DNA of 64,000 bases from Fimenecus sp045594885 (GTDB lineage: Bacteria > Bacillota > Clostridia > Oscillospirales > Acutalibacteraceae): positions 8,480 through 72,479 of the forward strand of contig JAZNZJ010000022.1 of NCBI GenBank assembly GCA_045594885.1, in the 5' to 3' direction. A program made the position numbers and the translations under genes. Of the stretch, positions 25,795 to 33,921 are shown piece after piece. The first letter of the stretch is position 1, and every line of letters begins with the position of its first letter. The notes beneath the pieces were generated by a model. That model made no database searches, had not been told where the DNA came from, and saw only the letters and a list, made by a program, of their open reading frames with translations.

Positions 25795-26742
25795 GTGTAT
25801 ATTCTTAAATTAAGTCCTGTTTTTAAAGATTATCTCTGGGGTGGCACTAAACTTCGTAATGAATATGGTTTTAAATCTGACCTTGATAAACTTGCTGAAG
25901 GTTGGATGCTTTCATGCCATAAAGATGGTGAAAACACAATTCTCAATGGTGAATACGAAGGCAAAACTTTAAGTGAAGTAATAAAAATTAATCCTGATTA
26001 TTTAGGTGTTAATGGTAGAAAATTTGAATACTTTCCTATACTTATAAAGCTCATTGATGCAAAAAATGATTTATCAGTTCAGGTGCATCCTGATAATGAA
26101 TATGCAATGCGTGTTGAAAATGAATACGGAAAAACAGAATGTTGGTATATTCTTGATTGCGATGAAAATGCTGAACTTATTTACGGATTTAACAAGACAA
26201 TTACAAGTGAAGAATTCAAAGAAAAAATTGCTGACAATACATTTCTTGAAACAGTCAATAAGGTTAAAGTTAAAAAAGGCGATTTATTCTTTATAGAAGC
26301 CGGCACACTTCACGCAATAGGCAAAGGAATTTTACTTGCAGAAATTCAGCAGAATTCCAATACAACATATCGTGTTTATGATTATGGTAGATTAGGTGCT
26401 GATGGAAAACCAAGAGAATTGCATGTTGATAAAGCGATTGATGTTACAAATTGCACACCCCCTACTCGACCTATAACGCCCGAAGGCGAACTTATTAATT
26501 GTGGCAAATACTCAAAACAGTTGCTCACAAAATGCGATTTATTTGACGTTGAAAAAGTTACTGTTCACAATGAATATGTTGGATATGCTGATAATATTTC
26601 ATTTGTTTCAGTACTTATTACAGATGGCAGAGGTACAATTGACAGCATCAAAATAAATAAAGGAGATAGTCTTTTCATTCCCGCCGATTATGGTAAATTT
26701 ACTGTAACTGGAAATATTGAAATGATTATTACACGTGTATAA
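25795..26742 (+). CDS. manA: Mannose-6-phosphate isomerase, class I
   Basis: The start is the GTG at 25795 (translated MYILKLSPVFK), because TAGGAG ends 8 bases before it; a GTG at 25786 lies inside that site. This gives 315 residues. Metal-binding motifs are QVHPDNEYA, KTECWYIL and AGTLHAIGKG, in the order found in Firmicutes-type short ManA. It interconverts mannose 6-phosphate and fructose 6-phosphate. The stop codon is followed directly by the ATG of the MFS gene, so the two genes form an operon probably concerned with sugar use. Confidence 0.95.
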   Translation: MYILKLSPVFKDYLWGGTKLRNEYGFKSDLDKLAEGWMLSCHKDGENTILNGEYEGKTLSEVIKINPDYLGVNGRKFEYFPILIKLIDAKNDLSVQVHPDNEYAMRVENEYGKTECWYILDCDENAELIYGFNKTITSEEFKEKIADNTFLETVNKVKVKKGDLFFIEAGTLHAIGKGILLAEIQQNSNTTYRVYDYGRLGADGKPRELHVDKAIDVTNCTPPTRPITPEGELINCGKYSKQLLTKCDLFDVEKVTVHNEYVGYADNISFVSVLITDGRGTIDSIKINKGDSLFIPADYGKFTVTGNIEMIITRV

Positions 26743-27981
26743 ATGAGAAAAAGAACATTCACCGGCACAAAAATTGCTTGTTACACAGGCTATATAGTTC
26801 AAGGTATTATTAATAACATTGCTCCACTACTTTTTGTTATATTTAGCGACAAATTTAATATTACACTTGGAAAACTTTCTTTACTTATAACAATTAACTT
26901 TGCAACACAATTAGTTGTTGACACACTTTCTATTAAATTTGCTGACATTATCGGCTACAAAAAACTTGCAGTTGTTTCACAAGGTATTGCTTTTATCGGT
27001 CTTTCTTGTCTTGGTATTCTTCCCAATATTATGGAAAATGCCTATTCAGGAATTGTAATTTCAATTATGCTTTCTGCGATAGGCAGCGGTATAACTGAAG
27101 TTATTATAAGCCCGATTGTTGAAGCAATCCCAGGTGAAAAGAAAACTGCAGAAATGAGTCTTCTTCACTCTTTCTATTGTTGTGGACAATTTATAGTTGT
27201 TTTGCTCACGACAATTATAATCAAGATTGTGGGTAATGACCTATGGTATATTGCGCCAATTCTTTGGTCAGTAATTCCGCTAATTAACACATTTAATTTT
27301 CTGACCGTACCGATTGAGCCAAATCTTACAAGAGAAGAAAAGACACCATTTTTTAAAATGCTGTTATCAAAACAATTCTTATTATGCATTGTTATTATGA
27401 TTTGCTCGGGTGCTTCAGAAGTGGGAATGTCGCAATGGTCTTCATATTTTGCTGAAACAGGACTTAATGTAACCAAAATAACGGGTGATTTGCTCGGCCC
27501 CTGCCTTTTCGCTGTGTTAATGGGTATAGGTCGAATGATATTTGGCTTTGTAGGTGAAAAGATTAACCTTAAAACCGCTTTGTATTGTTCTGCGGGTTTA
27601 TGCGTAACTTGTTATTTAGGAACTTGCTTTATAGATAATGCTATGATTGCTCTGTTAATGTGTGCATTAACAGGAATATCAGTAAGTGTTATGTGGCCAG
27701 GAACATTGAGTCTTGCAGCAAGGTTATTCCCTAAAGGTGGCGGCTCAATGTACAGTGTATTAGCACTTTCCGGTGATGCGGGTTGCACGCTTGGTCCTTG
27801 GTTTATAAGCTTTATGTCACTTCATATTTCACAAATTAGTGCAACAAATGCAGACTTAAAAACAGGTCTTGGATTTGGTGCTTTATTCCCTGCTATTCTA
27901 ATAATTGCCGTTTTATTATTGAAACCTAATGAAAATAATATTGACAAAAAAACAAAAATAGTATATTCTAGTAGTAAATAG
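26743..27981 (+). CDS. MFS transporter, probable sugar permease
   Basis: The 412-residue protein has about twelve hydrophobic segments and a hydrophilic break near residue 195 (EPNLTREEKTPF) that separates two six-helix halves, the usual major facilitator layout. GIGRMIFGFVGEKI resembles the MFS signature loop. The overall pattern is like the fucose permease group. Its ATG directly abuts the manA stop, which suggests import of a sugar feeding mannose or fructose metabolism; the substrate is inference. The 3' end contains the promoter for the FMN-riboswitch transcript. Confidence 0.85.
   Translation: MRKRTFTGTKIACYTGYIVQGIINNIAPLLFVIFSDKFNITLGKLSLLITINFATQLVVDTLSIKFADIIGYKKLAVVSQGIAFIGLSCLGILPNIMENAYSGIVISIMLSAIGSGITEVIISPIVEAIPGEKKTAEMSLLHSFYCCGQFIVVLLTTIIIKIVGNDLWYIAPILWSVIPLINTFNFLTVPIEPNLTREEKTPFFKMLLSKQFLLCIVIMICSGASEVGMSQWSSYFAETGLNVTKITGDLLGPCLFAVLMGIGRMIFGFVGEKINLKTALYCSAGLCVTCYLGTCFIDNAMIALLMCALTGISVSVMWPGTLSLAARLFPKGGGSMYSVLALSGDAGCTLGPWFISFMSLHISQISATNADLKTGLGFGALFPAILIIAVLLLKPNENNIDKKTKIVYSSSK
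27941..27969 (+). promoter_or_regulatory. Promoter for the FMN-riboswitch/ribU transcript
   Basis: A consensus TTGACA (27941-27946), a 17-base spacer and TATTCT (27964-27969) lie inside the last codons of the MFS gene. The expected start point, about 27,976, is just upstream of the riboswitch. Confidence 0.65.
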
Positions 27982-27988
27982 AATTAGT

Positions 27989-28098
27989 TGTCTTCAGGGC
28001 GGAGTGAAATTCTCCACCGGTGGTCAAAGTCCACGAGCATTTTGCTGATTAGGTGTAATTCCTAAACCGACGGTATAGTCCGGATGAAAGAAGATAAA
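27989..28098 (+). promoter_or_regulatory. FMN riboswitch (RFN element)
   Basis: The RFN element is recognisable from AGGGCGGAGTGAAATTC, the arm CCACCGGTGG, CCTAAACCGACGGTATAGTC and the closing CGGATGAAAGAAGAT. The outer helix pairs TCTTC (27991-27995) with GAAGA near 28,090. It senses FMN and controls the downstream ribU through the terminator at 28,115-28,148. Confidence 0.95.
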
Positions 28099-28114
28099 AC
28101 TTGAAACATAGTTT

Positions 28115-28148
28115 AAAAGCCCTGCTATATTCAGCGGGGCTTTTCTGT
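28115..28148 (+). terminator. Terminator controlled by the FMN riboswitch
   Basis: A hairpin with arms AAAAGCCCTGC and GCGGGGCTTTT (one T-G pair) and loop TATATTCA is followed by a T-rich stretch. It lies between the riboswitch and the ribU ribosome binding site, as expected for transcriptional attenuation. Confidence 0.85.
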
Positions 28149-28181
28149 TTGACAACTAATCATAATGAAAGGAAGATTTTT

Positions 28182-28772
28182 ATGTCAAACAAAAGAAACA
28201 AAAAAATTTTTAATTTAACTGTAGTAGGCTTAATGACGGCAATTGCAACTGTAATTTATATGGTTTTTCCGGAAATTAACATTGTACCAGGTGTCAGTCA
28301 TTTAAAAGTCGATTTTTCTGACTTTCCCGCAATTCTTACCGGAGTTATAATCGGGCCAATTCAAGGAATATTGGTTGAAATTGTAAAAAATATTATTCAT
28401 CTCACCCGCACAACAACTGTTGGTATTGGTGAAATAATGAATATAATCCTTGGAAGCAGTATGATACTTTCTATGTGGGGATTTGTTAAAATATTTAAAA
28501 AGGTTTTTAAAGAAAATAAAATTACATTAAAAACTTACATCATTGCTTCGACTATAACAATTGTAATTGCAATCATTATTGGTTGGATAGCTAATATGAT
28601 TTTCACTCCGATTTTTTACAAAATTATGGGTATTCCGTTTGTAAGCGAAACATATTGGGCAGGTGTATGGGGCTCAACAACACTTAACTCAATCAAATCA
28701 ATTTTCAATATTATACCATTTTTCCCAATATATATAGTTTTAGAAAAAGCAATAAAAAAATATACAATGTAG
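28182..28772 (+). CDS. ribU: Riboflavin ECF transporter substrate-binding protein RibU
   Basis: The ATG at 28182 has GAAAGGAAG upstream and gives 196 residues; an in-frame ATG at 28101 lies in the riboswitch leader before its terminator and is not used. The protein has about five or six membrane helices and the RibU-like segment HLKVDFSDFPAILTGVIIGPIQGILVE, followed by a positively placed VKNIIHL. It binds riboflavin and works with an ECF energy module encoded elsewhere. The FMN riboswitch directly upstream supports riboflavin as the substrate. Confidence 0.93.
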   Translation: MSNKRNKKIFNLTVVGLMTAIATVIYMVFPEINIVPGVSHLKVDFSDFPAILTGVIIGPIQGILVEIVKNIIHLTRTTTVGIGEIMNIILGSSMILSMWGFVKIFKKVFKENKITLKTYIIASTITIVIAIIIGWIANMIFTPIFYKIMGIPFVSETYWAGVWGSTTLNSIKSIFNIIPFFPIYIVLEKAIKKYTM

Positions 28773-28800
28773 TTGACAATATAGGATTATGTGATAAAAT
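28773..28800 (+). promoter_or_regulatory. Promoter for the SAM-riboswitch/metK transcript
   Basis: TTGACA (28773-28778), a 16-base spacer and TAAAAT (28795-28800) begin directly after the ribU stop codon and precede the SAM riboswitch. Confidence 0.65.
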
Positions 28801-28819
28801 ATATTGAAACTAAATATAT

Positions 28820-28914
28820 CCCTTATGCAGAGTGGTGGAGGGTCTGGCCCTGTGAAACCCGGCAACCTGCTATGTGCGTGGTGCTAATTCCTGCGGATTT
28901 TCCGAGATATAAGG
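28820..28914 (+). promoter_or_regulatory. SAM-I (S-box) riboswitch
   Basis: The S-box core is clear: CCTTATGCAGAGTGGTGGAG, GGTCTGGCCCTGTGAAACCC, GGCAACC, GGTGCTAATTCCTGC and the closing GATATAAGG that pairs with CCTTAT. It binds S-adenosylmethionine and should switch off metK, whose product makes SAM. Confidence 0.96.
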
Positions 28915-28925
28915 TTGTTTTTAAT

Positions 28926-28954
28926 GGCACCCTTATGGGTGCCTATATTTTTTT
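28926..28954 (+). terminator. Terminator of the SAM riboswitch
   Basis: A perfect 7-bp stem GGCACCC/GGGTGCC with loop TTAT is followed by TATATTTTTTT. The T-tract directly touches the GGAGG ribosome binding site (28955-28959) of metK. Confidence 0.9.
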
Positions 28955-28967
28955 GGAGGACAAAGAT

Positions 28968-30158
28968 ATGGCAAAATTTTTATTCACATCTGAATCAGTT
29001 ACAGAAGGACATCCTGATAAAATTTGTGACAAAATTTCTGATTCAATTCTTGACGCAATGCTCGCTCAGGACCCAATGTCACGTGTAGCTTGTGAAACTA
29101 CCGTTACAACAGGACAAGTTCTTGTTATGGGCGAAATCACATCAAAGGCTCAAGTTAATATTCCCGAAATCGTAAGAAATACTATTCTTGAAATCGGTTA
29201 TGATGATAGTTCAAAAGGTTTTGACGGCAATACTTGTGCGGTACTTGTTGCACTTGATAAGCAGTCTTCTGACATTGCTCTTGGTGTTGACAATTCAATG
29301 GAAATTAAAGAAGGTAATGACGACTTCTATAACCTTAACGGTGCCGGCGACCAAGGTATGATGTTTGGTTTTGCTTGTGATGAAACACCCGAACTTATGC
29401 CAATGCCTATTTCACTTGCTAATAAACTTGCAGTTCAGCTTACAAAAGTAAGAAAAGAAGGAATTCTCCCCTATCTTCGTGCTGACGGTAAAACTCAAGT
29501 TACAGTTGAATATGATGATGACAGAAACCCTGTAAGAATTGATGCTATTGTTGTTTCGTCACAGCACAGTGCTGATGTTGAACTTTCACAAATTCGTGAA
29601 GACATCAAAAAGAATGTTATTGAACCAATCGTTCCTGCAAATCTTATTGATGAAAACACAAAGATTTTTGTAAACCCAACAGGTCGATTTGTAATTGGCG
29701 GTCCTATGGGCGACTCAGGTCTAACAGGACGTAAGATTATTGTTGATACATATGGTGGCTATTCTCGTCACGGTGGCGGTGCTTTTTCAGGTAAAGACCC
29801 AACAAAAGTTGACCGTTCTGCTGCATATGCTGCGAGATATGTTGCAAAGAACATTGTTGCTGCAGGTCTTGCAAAAAAATGCGAAATTCAGTTAGCATAT
29901 GCAATTGGTGTTGCAAAACCCGTGTCGGTAATGGTTGATACTTTTGGTACAGGTATTCTTAAAGATTCAGAACTCGGTGATATTGTAAATGAAGTATTTG
30001 ACCTTCGCCCTGCTGCTATTATTGACACACTCAAACTTCGAAACCCAATTTACAAGCAATTAGCAGCGTATGGACATATTGGCAGAACTGACTGTGATGT
30101 TATGTGGGAAAAAACTGACAAAGTTGAAATTTTAAAAGAAAAAGCAAAAATTAACTAA
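28968..30158 (+). CDS. metK: S-adenosylmethionine synthetase
   Basis: The ATG at 28968 (MAKFLFTSESVTEGHPDKICD) follows GGAGG by eight bases and gives 396 residues, the normal length; the frame upstream runs through the riboswitch and is not coding. Conserved motifs are GHPDKICD, GAGDQGMMFGFA (P-loop-like hexapeptide) and GGAFSGKDPTKVDRS. It makes S-adenosylmethionine from methionine and ATP. It is regulated by the SAM-I riboswitch 54 bp upstream. Confidence 0.98.
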   Translation: MAKFLFTSESVTEGHPDKICDKISDSILDAMLAQDPMSRVACETTVTTGQVLVMGEITSKAQVNIPEIVRNTILEIGYDDSSKGFDGNTCAVLVALDKQSSDIALGVDNSMEIKEGNDDFYNLNGAGDQGMMFGFACDETPELMPMPISLANKLAVQLTKVRKEGILPYLRADGKTQVTVEYDDDRNPVRIDAIVVSSQHSADVELSQIREDIKKNVIEPIVPANLIDENTKIFVNPTGRFVIGGPMGDSGLTGRKIIVDTYGGYSRHGGGAFSGKDPTKVDRSAAYAARYVAKNIVAAGLAKKCEIQLAYAIGVAKPVSVMVDTFGTGILKDSELGDIVNEVFDLRPAAIIDTLKLRNPIYKQLAAYGHIGRTDCDVMWEKTDKVEILKEKAKIN

Positions 30159-30246
30159 AATTTTTATTTTTTGACATAAGAATAAAAGCATTATTTTTAA
30201 TCATAATAATTGTGCAACCAATCCAACAATTTAAGGAGTGAAAATA

Positions 30247-30459
30247 ATGCTTGACAGAATTTCTTTGATACTCGTTATAATCGGTGCAATAAACTGGGGT
30301 GCAATCGGCTTGTTCCAGTTTGACCTTGTAGCTTGGCTCTTCGGCGGTCAAAGTGCGATAATCAGCAGAATTGTATATACACTTGTAGCCCTTGCGGGAA
30401 TCTGGTGCTTATCTCTTTTATTCCGACGCAACGAAATTTTAGTTTCTGATGATGTATAA
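30247..30459 (+). CDS. DUF378 domain-containing small membrane protein
   Basis: This 70-residue protein starts at the ATG at 30247, with AAGGAGTG seven or so bases upstream. It has two membrane helices, at about residues 3-26 and 38-58. The first contains AINWGAIGLFQFDLVAWLFGG, the DUF378 signature. The family is widespread in Firmicutes and its function is not known. A strong bidirectional terminator follows. Confidence 0.88.
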   Translation: MLDRISLILVIIGAINWGAIGLFQFDLVAWLFGGQSAIISRIVYTLVALAGIWCLSLLFRRNEILVSDDV

Positions 30460-30463
30460 AAAT

Positions 30464-30499
30464 AACCGGGAAGAAATTGACTTCCCGGTTGTTTTATTT
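30464..30499. terminator. Bidirectional terminator between DUF378 and rqcH
   Basis: A perfect 10-bp stem AACCGGGAAG (30464-30473) / CTTCCCGGTT (30481-30490) has a 7-base loop. T-rich sequence follows it on the plus strand (GTTTTATTTA) and on the minus strand (ATTTTTATAC). It serves two converging genes. Confidence 0.88.
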
Positions 30500-32245
30500 A
30501 CTTATCAGTTTTTCTACTAACTCCTTTTTAGGAGTTACATAAATGGTATTATAGGTGTTATAAATCACCTTTCCCGGTTTTGCACCAGCGGGCTTTTTAA
30601 CATTCTTAACAATTGTATAATCAACAGGAACTGAAGAAGAATCTTTAGATTTACTGTGATAAGCAGCAATGCAGGCAGCCTCAAATATTGCAGTTTCGGT
30701 AACATCTTTGTTATCGGTTAAAACAATTGTATGCGAACCCGAATTCTTTTGTACATGTAACCACATATCATAATTCTTTGCAGTTTTTAATGTAAGCAAA
30801 TCATTTTGAACATTGTTTCTGCCCACGAGAATCCTAAAGCCATCACTCGATATAAACTCTAATGGCGGTAATGGTTTTGCTTTCTTGTTTTTTAGGTTCT
30901 TTCTATGTTTTATATATCCAACCGATTCAAGCTCATCACGTATTTCAGAAATTTCTTGTTCATTTTCTGCTCTTGAAAGATTATCAATAACAGTATCAAG
31001 ATATATTAATTCTTGCTCACCATCTTCAATTAATTTATGAAGAAGTTTTTCGGCATTTGATGCCTTTTTATATTCCTTGAAATACTTCTGTGCATTTTGT
31101 TGTGCTGTTAATGCGGGATTAGCGGGAATTTCAATTATTTCATTGTTTGCATAATAGTTTTCTACAACATAAACCGATGCTTTTTCTGTTAGTCTGTACT
31201 GATTAGCTGTTATCAGTTCGGCAAAAACTCTTAACTGTTCACGATTTTCACTTTTTTCAAGTTCAGATTTTCTATTATTGATTTTACGTGCTGTTCTTTC
31301 AATGGCACTGTTTAGTAGCTTGAACAAATCAGCTGCACGACGCTTGATTCTGTTTATTCTGTCACGTTCAAAATAAAAATCGTCGAGAAGTTCAGAAAAA
31401 GTTTCATAATCTTTTTTCTCAATATTATTACCATATTGTCTTATATTTGTAAACGAAAAATCAAATGGAGTATTATCGCCCTTCAAAAGCATTTGCGGTG
31501 TAATTTTGTTTAAAATTTCATTTTTCAATATTTCAAGCTCGTGACTTAATCTTTCAATTTCGATTTTATTGAGATTTCCAACCTGCACATCACCAAAGAC
31601 AGTTCTATAAGCAATTTCACGGCAGACAATTGGTGAGAAACCTTCAACTACATCAAGAATTGCTTTTGAGAGTAATTTTTCTTTATTCTTAAGAACTTCT
31701 GCAATAATGTCATCAATTTCACTATTTATAAAATCAAATTTATTCTGTTCAGGCGGTAATTCGTATTTTAATCCCGGCAAGATTTCACGAATCTGTGATT
31801 TATTTTCATCTATCCTTTTTACAGAATCTATAATTTTATATTCACTATCGCAAAGGATAATATTACTCCTCTGCCCCATTATTTCACAAATGAGATGATA
31901 TTGTGTGCGGTCGCCAATTTCTGTTGTTCCGTCAAAGTCAAAAACAATAATTCTGTCATTTTTAATTTGTCTAATATCAACAAGATTTGCTCCGACTAAT
32001 CTTTTTCTAAAAAGCATACACAACATTGGCGGTGTCTTAGGATTTTCAAGAGTGTATCTTGTTAAATGCACTCTCGGGCTCTGACCATCGCAAGAAAAAT
32101 ATAGCCTATATGCACCTGTTCGGGTACGCAGAATAAACACCAACTCATTTTTTGAGGGTTGGTGTATTTTTTCAACCTTAGTGCCAATTATATAGCCCTT
32201 GAGCTCATTTTTAATTAATCCTAATGTAATTCCGTCTAATGCCAT
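30494..32245 (-). CDS. rqcH: Rqc2 homologue RqcH (NFACT family)
   Basis: The ATG at 32245 (MALDGITLGLIKNELKGY) has AGAGG upstream and gives 583 residues; a longer frame would overlap the nif3 end. The layout is NFACT-N (residues 1-180, with RVHLTRY and LCMLFRKRLVGA), helix-hairpin-helix, a long coiled coil (about 270-430) and NFACT-R with RNNVQNDLLTLKTA and DMWLHVQKNSGSHTIV. RqcH adds alanine tails to stalled nascent chains on 50S subunits; older names are fibronectin-binding protein FbpA. It is the last gene of the trmK-nif3-rqcH operon. Confidence 0.95.
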   Translation of the reverse strand: MALDGITLGLIKNELKGYIIGTKVEKIHQPSKNELVFILRTRTGAYRLYFSCDGQSPRVHLTRYTLENPKTPPMLCMLFRKRLVGANLVDIRQIKNDRIIVFDFDGTTEIGDRTQYHLICEIMGQRSNIILCDSEYKIIDSVKRIDENKSQIREILPGLKYELPPEQNKFDFINSEIDDIIAEVLKNKEKLLSKAILDVVEGFSPIVCREIAYRTVFGDVQVGNLNKIEIERLSHELEILKNEILNKITPQMLLKGDNTPFDFSFTNIRQYGNNIEKKDYETFSELLDDFYFERDRINRIKRRAADLFKLLNSAIERTARKINNRKSELEKSENREQLRVFAELITANQYRLTEKASVYVVENYYANNEIIEIPANPALTAQQNAQKYFKEYKKASNAEKLLHKLIEDGEQELIYLDTVIDNLSRAENEQEISEIRDELESVGYIKHRKNLKNKKAKPLPPLEFISSDGFRILVGRNNVQNDLLTLKTAKNYDMWLHVQKNSGSHTIVLTDNKDVTETAIFEAACIAAYHSKSKDSSSVPVDYTIVKNVKKPAGAKPGKVIYNTYNTIYVTPKKELVEKLISK

Positions 32246-32253
32246 AAAACCTC

Positions 32254-32997
32254 TTAAATCGTATTTATCGGTGTATTCTGCACCGCAATTACGCACTCTA
32301 AATTAAAATAATTTTCAACTTTATCTGCCAATGATTTAATTGCAATATTTTCAGTTTCAAAATGACCTGCCGCAACAAGCAATATGCCCATTTCATCAGC
32401 ATCAAGAAATTTATGATGAGAAGCATCACCTGTTAAAAATGCATCACAATTTAATTCCTTTGCAAGTTCAAGAAAATCACAACCCGAGCCACCACAAACA
32501 CCAATTCTCTTGATGCTTTTATTCACAGAATTAAATCTAACTGTTGTGTTAAGTGAGTCTTTAACCTTATTAACAAATTCTTCGCAAGACATTTCACCAT
32601 CAATTATTGCAATATTCAAATAGGTATCACCGATTTTTTCAAAATTGCATACACCAATTTTTCTACACAATTCATCATTGATGCCATCAACAGCTTTATC
32701 AAAATTAGTGTGAGCAGAAATCACGTTCAATCCACTTTTAACGGTATTATAAACAAGGGTATCACTAAAGACATTTTTAACGGGTCTGAAAATGAGCGGA
32801 TGATGCGAAATTATTAAATCAAATCCACCTGCAACAGCCTGTGCAATAATGTCATTTGTTATATCAAGTGTAAAAAGAATTTTCTTGACTTCCGCATTTA
32901 TATTACCAACAAGAAATCCTGAATTATCCCATTCCTCTTGTGTGTCAAAAGGTGCAATCGAGTCAATAAAATCATAAATATCTTTTACTGTTGCCAT
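32254..32997 (-). CDS. Nif3-like dinuclear metal-centre hexameric protein
   Basis: The 247-residue product has the NIF3 metal-binding residues: WDNSGFLVG near the start, DLIISHHPLIFRPVK, AHTNFDKAVDGIND, and the C-terminal AAGHFETENIAIK. The protein forms a toroid with a two-metal centre; a GTP cyclohydrolase I type 2 role has been proposed for some members. Its start overlaps the trmK stop by 13 bp, the trmK-nif3 pairing common in Firmicutes. Confidence 0.95.
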   Translation of the reverse strand: MATVKDIYDFIDSIAPFDTQEEWDNSGFLVGNINAEVKKILFTLDITNDIIAQAVAGGFDLIISHHPLIFRPVKNVFSDTLVYNTVKSGLNVISAHTNFDKAVDGINDELCRKIGVCNFEKIGDTYLNIAIIDGEMSCEEFVNKVKDSLNTTVRFNSVNKSIKRIGVCGGSGCDFLELAKELNCDAFLTGDASHHKFLDADEMGILLVAAGHFETENIAIKSLADKVENYFNLECVIAVQNTPINTI

Positions 32998-33653
32998 TTA
33001 CTCAGCTCCTCAACAATTTTTTCTAAATCATCACATTCTTTATGTGCTTTTTTTAGTGCAAGAAGTTTTTTATTGTATTTTTCATAGATTTTACCAAGAT
33101 ATTTTTTTGATAAATCATCTTGATTAACAGGCAATCTGCCTACAATCAAATCAAGGTCAGTATAAGCGGTTGCATCACCATAATAATATACACTTAAAAT
33201 TATGTATAGCTTGTTGCTGTCTTCTGCAACTAATTCTTTTTCGATAACATAACCATTGTCGAAGAGCGTTTTGCGTAATTCCTCAACATGAGTCATTGGT
33301 TGAAGAATTAAATGAACATCATTATTCTTTAGCCATTCAGTTCGTTCAATAAACCGGGAAATTAATAATCCGCCCATACCGGCAACGGCTATTTCATTCA
33401 CTTCATTTTCTTTAAAATTATCAAGCCCGTCAGATAAACGCAACTCAATTTTATCGTCAAGATTATGTTCTTGTACAGTTTCTCTTGCATTTTCAAGAGG
33501 ACCTTTACGCAAATCTGCGGCTATCGCTTTATCTATTATGCAATTTTCAATTAAATATACAGGTAAATAAGCATGGTCCGTGCCAATATCTGCAAAATTC
33601 ATATTTTTTCTTACGAGATTTGCGACAGCAGAAAGTCTTTTGTCTAATTGCAT
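32985..33653 (-). CDS. trmK: tRNA (adenine(22)-N(1))-methyltransferase
   Basis: The 222-residue protein has the class I methyltransferase core with FADIGTDHAYLPVYLI (SAM loop) and AVAGMGGLLISRFIE (motif IV region), the standard TrmK signature. A C-terminal coiled coil follows (about residues 180-220). It methylates A22 of tRNA in Gram-positive bacteria. The start has AGAGGTGAG upstream. The stop overlaps the nif3 start by 13 bp. Confidence 0.94.
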   Translation of the reverse strand: MQLDKRLSAVANLVRKNMNFADIGTDHAYLPVYLIENCIIDKAIAADLRKGPLENARETVQEHNLDDKIELRLSDGLDNFKENEVNEIAVAGMGGLLISRFIERTEWLKNNDVHLILQPMTHVEELRKTLFDNGYVIEKELVAEDSNKLYIILSVYYYGDATAYTDLDLIVGRLPVNQDDLSKKYLGKIYEKYNKKLLALKKAHKECDDLEKIVEELSKWQQ

Positions 33654-33667
33654 TAACTCACCTCTTG

Positions 33668-33697
33668 AACAAAATCCCCCTATATTTTATAGGGGGA
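33668..33697 (-). terminator. Hairpin/terminator after the DUF1858 gene, upstream of trmK
   Basis: A perfect 10-bp stem TCCCCCTATA (33675-33684) / TATAGGGGGA (33688-33697) with a 3-base loop is followed on the minus strand by TTTTGTTC. It lies in the 53-bp gap between the DUF1858 stop and the trmK start and probably ends the ileS transcript. No clear separate trmK promoter is visible, so some readthrough is likely. Confidence 0.75.
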
Positions 33698-33706
33698 ATG
33701 TTTTAA

Positions 33707-33919
33707 TTATTTGTTTGCATTTTCTTTAAGAAATTCATTGATGCCTTCAACGAATTCATCAGGGTCAACACCGTGAACCATGCATGCCTGTTCAACTGTT
33801 TCTCCCCTTGCTGAAGGACAACCAAGACAGTGCATTCCGAGATTTAAGAAAAATGGCACTGTTTCTCTTGCATTATCAAGAATTTCACCAATATTCATAT
33901 CTTTAGTAACCTGAAACAT
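33707..33919 (-). CDS. DUF1858 domain-containing protein
   Basis: The 70-residue protein has the DUF1858 pattern: ITKDMNIGEIL-like VTKDMNIGEIL, then PFFLNLGMHCLGCPSARGETVEQAC, with the GMHCLGC cysteine pair that is typical of the family. DUF1858 occurs alone or fused to hybrid-cluster and redox proteins; its function is unproven. It lies 2 bp after the ileS stop and so is cotranscribed with it. Confidence 0.9.
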   Translation of the reverse strand: MFQVTKDMNIGEILDNARETVPFFLNLGMHCLGCPSARGETVEQACMVHGVDPDEFVEGINEFLKENANK

Positions 33920-33921
33920 TT

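Noticed and set aside
28101..28181. An N-terminal extension of ribU beginning at an ATG at 28101
   Set aside because: It starts in the FMN riboswitch leader, before its terminator; the ATG at 28182 has a good ribosome binding site and begins a normal RibU sequence.
28791..28967. A longer metK frame beginning at 28791
   Set aside because: It runs through the SAM riboswitch and its terminator. The canonical MAKFLFTSESVTEGHPDK start at 28968 follows GGAGG.
30171..30207. A promoter for the DUF378 gene beginning with TTGACA at 30171
   Set aside because: No -10 box of acceptable quality lies 16-18 bases downstream; the gene may be read from metK instead.
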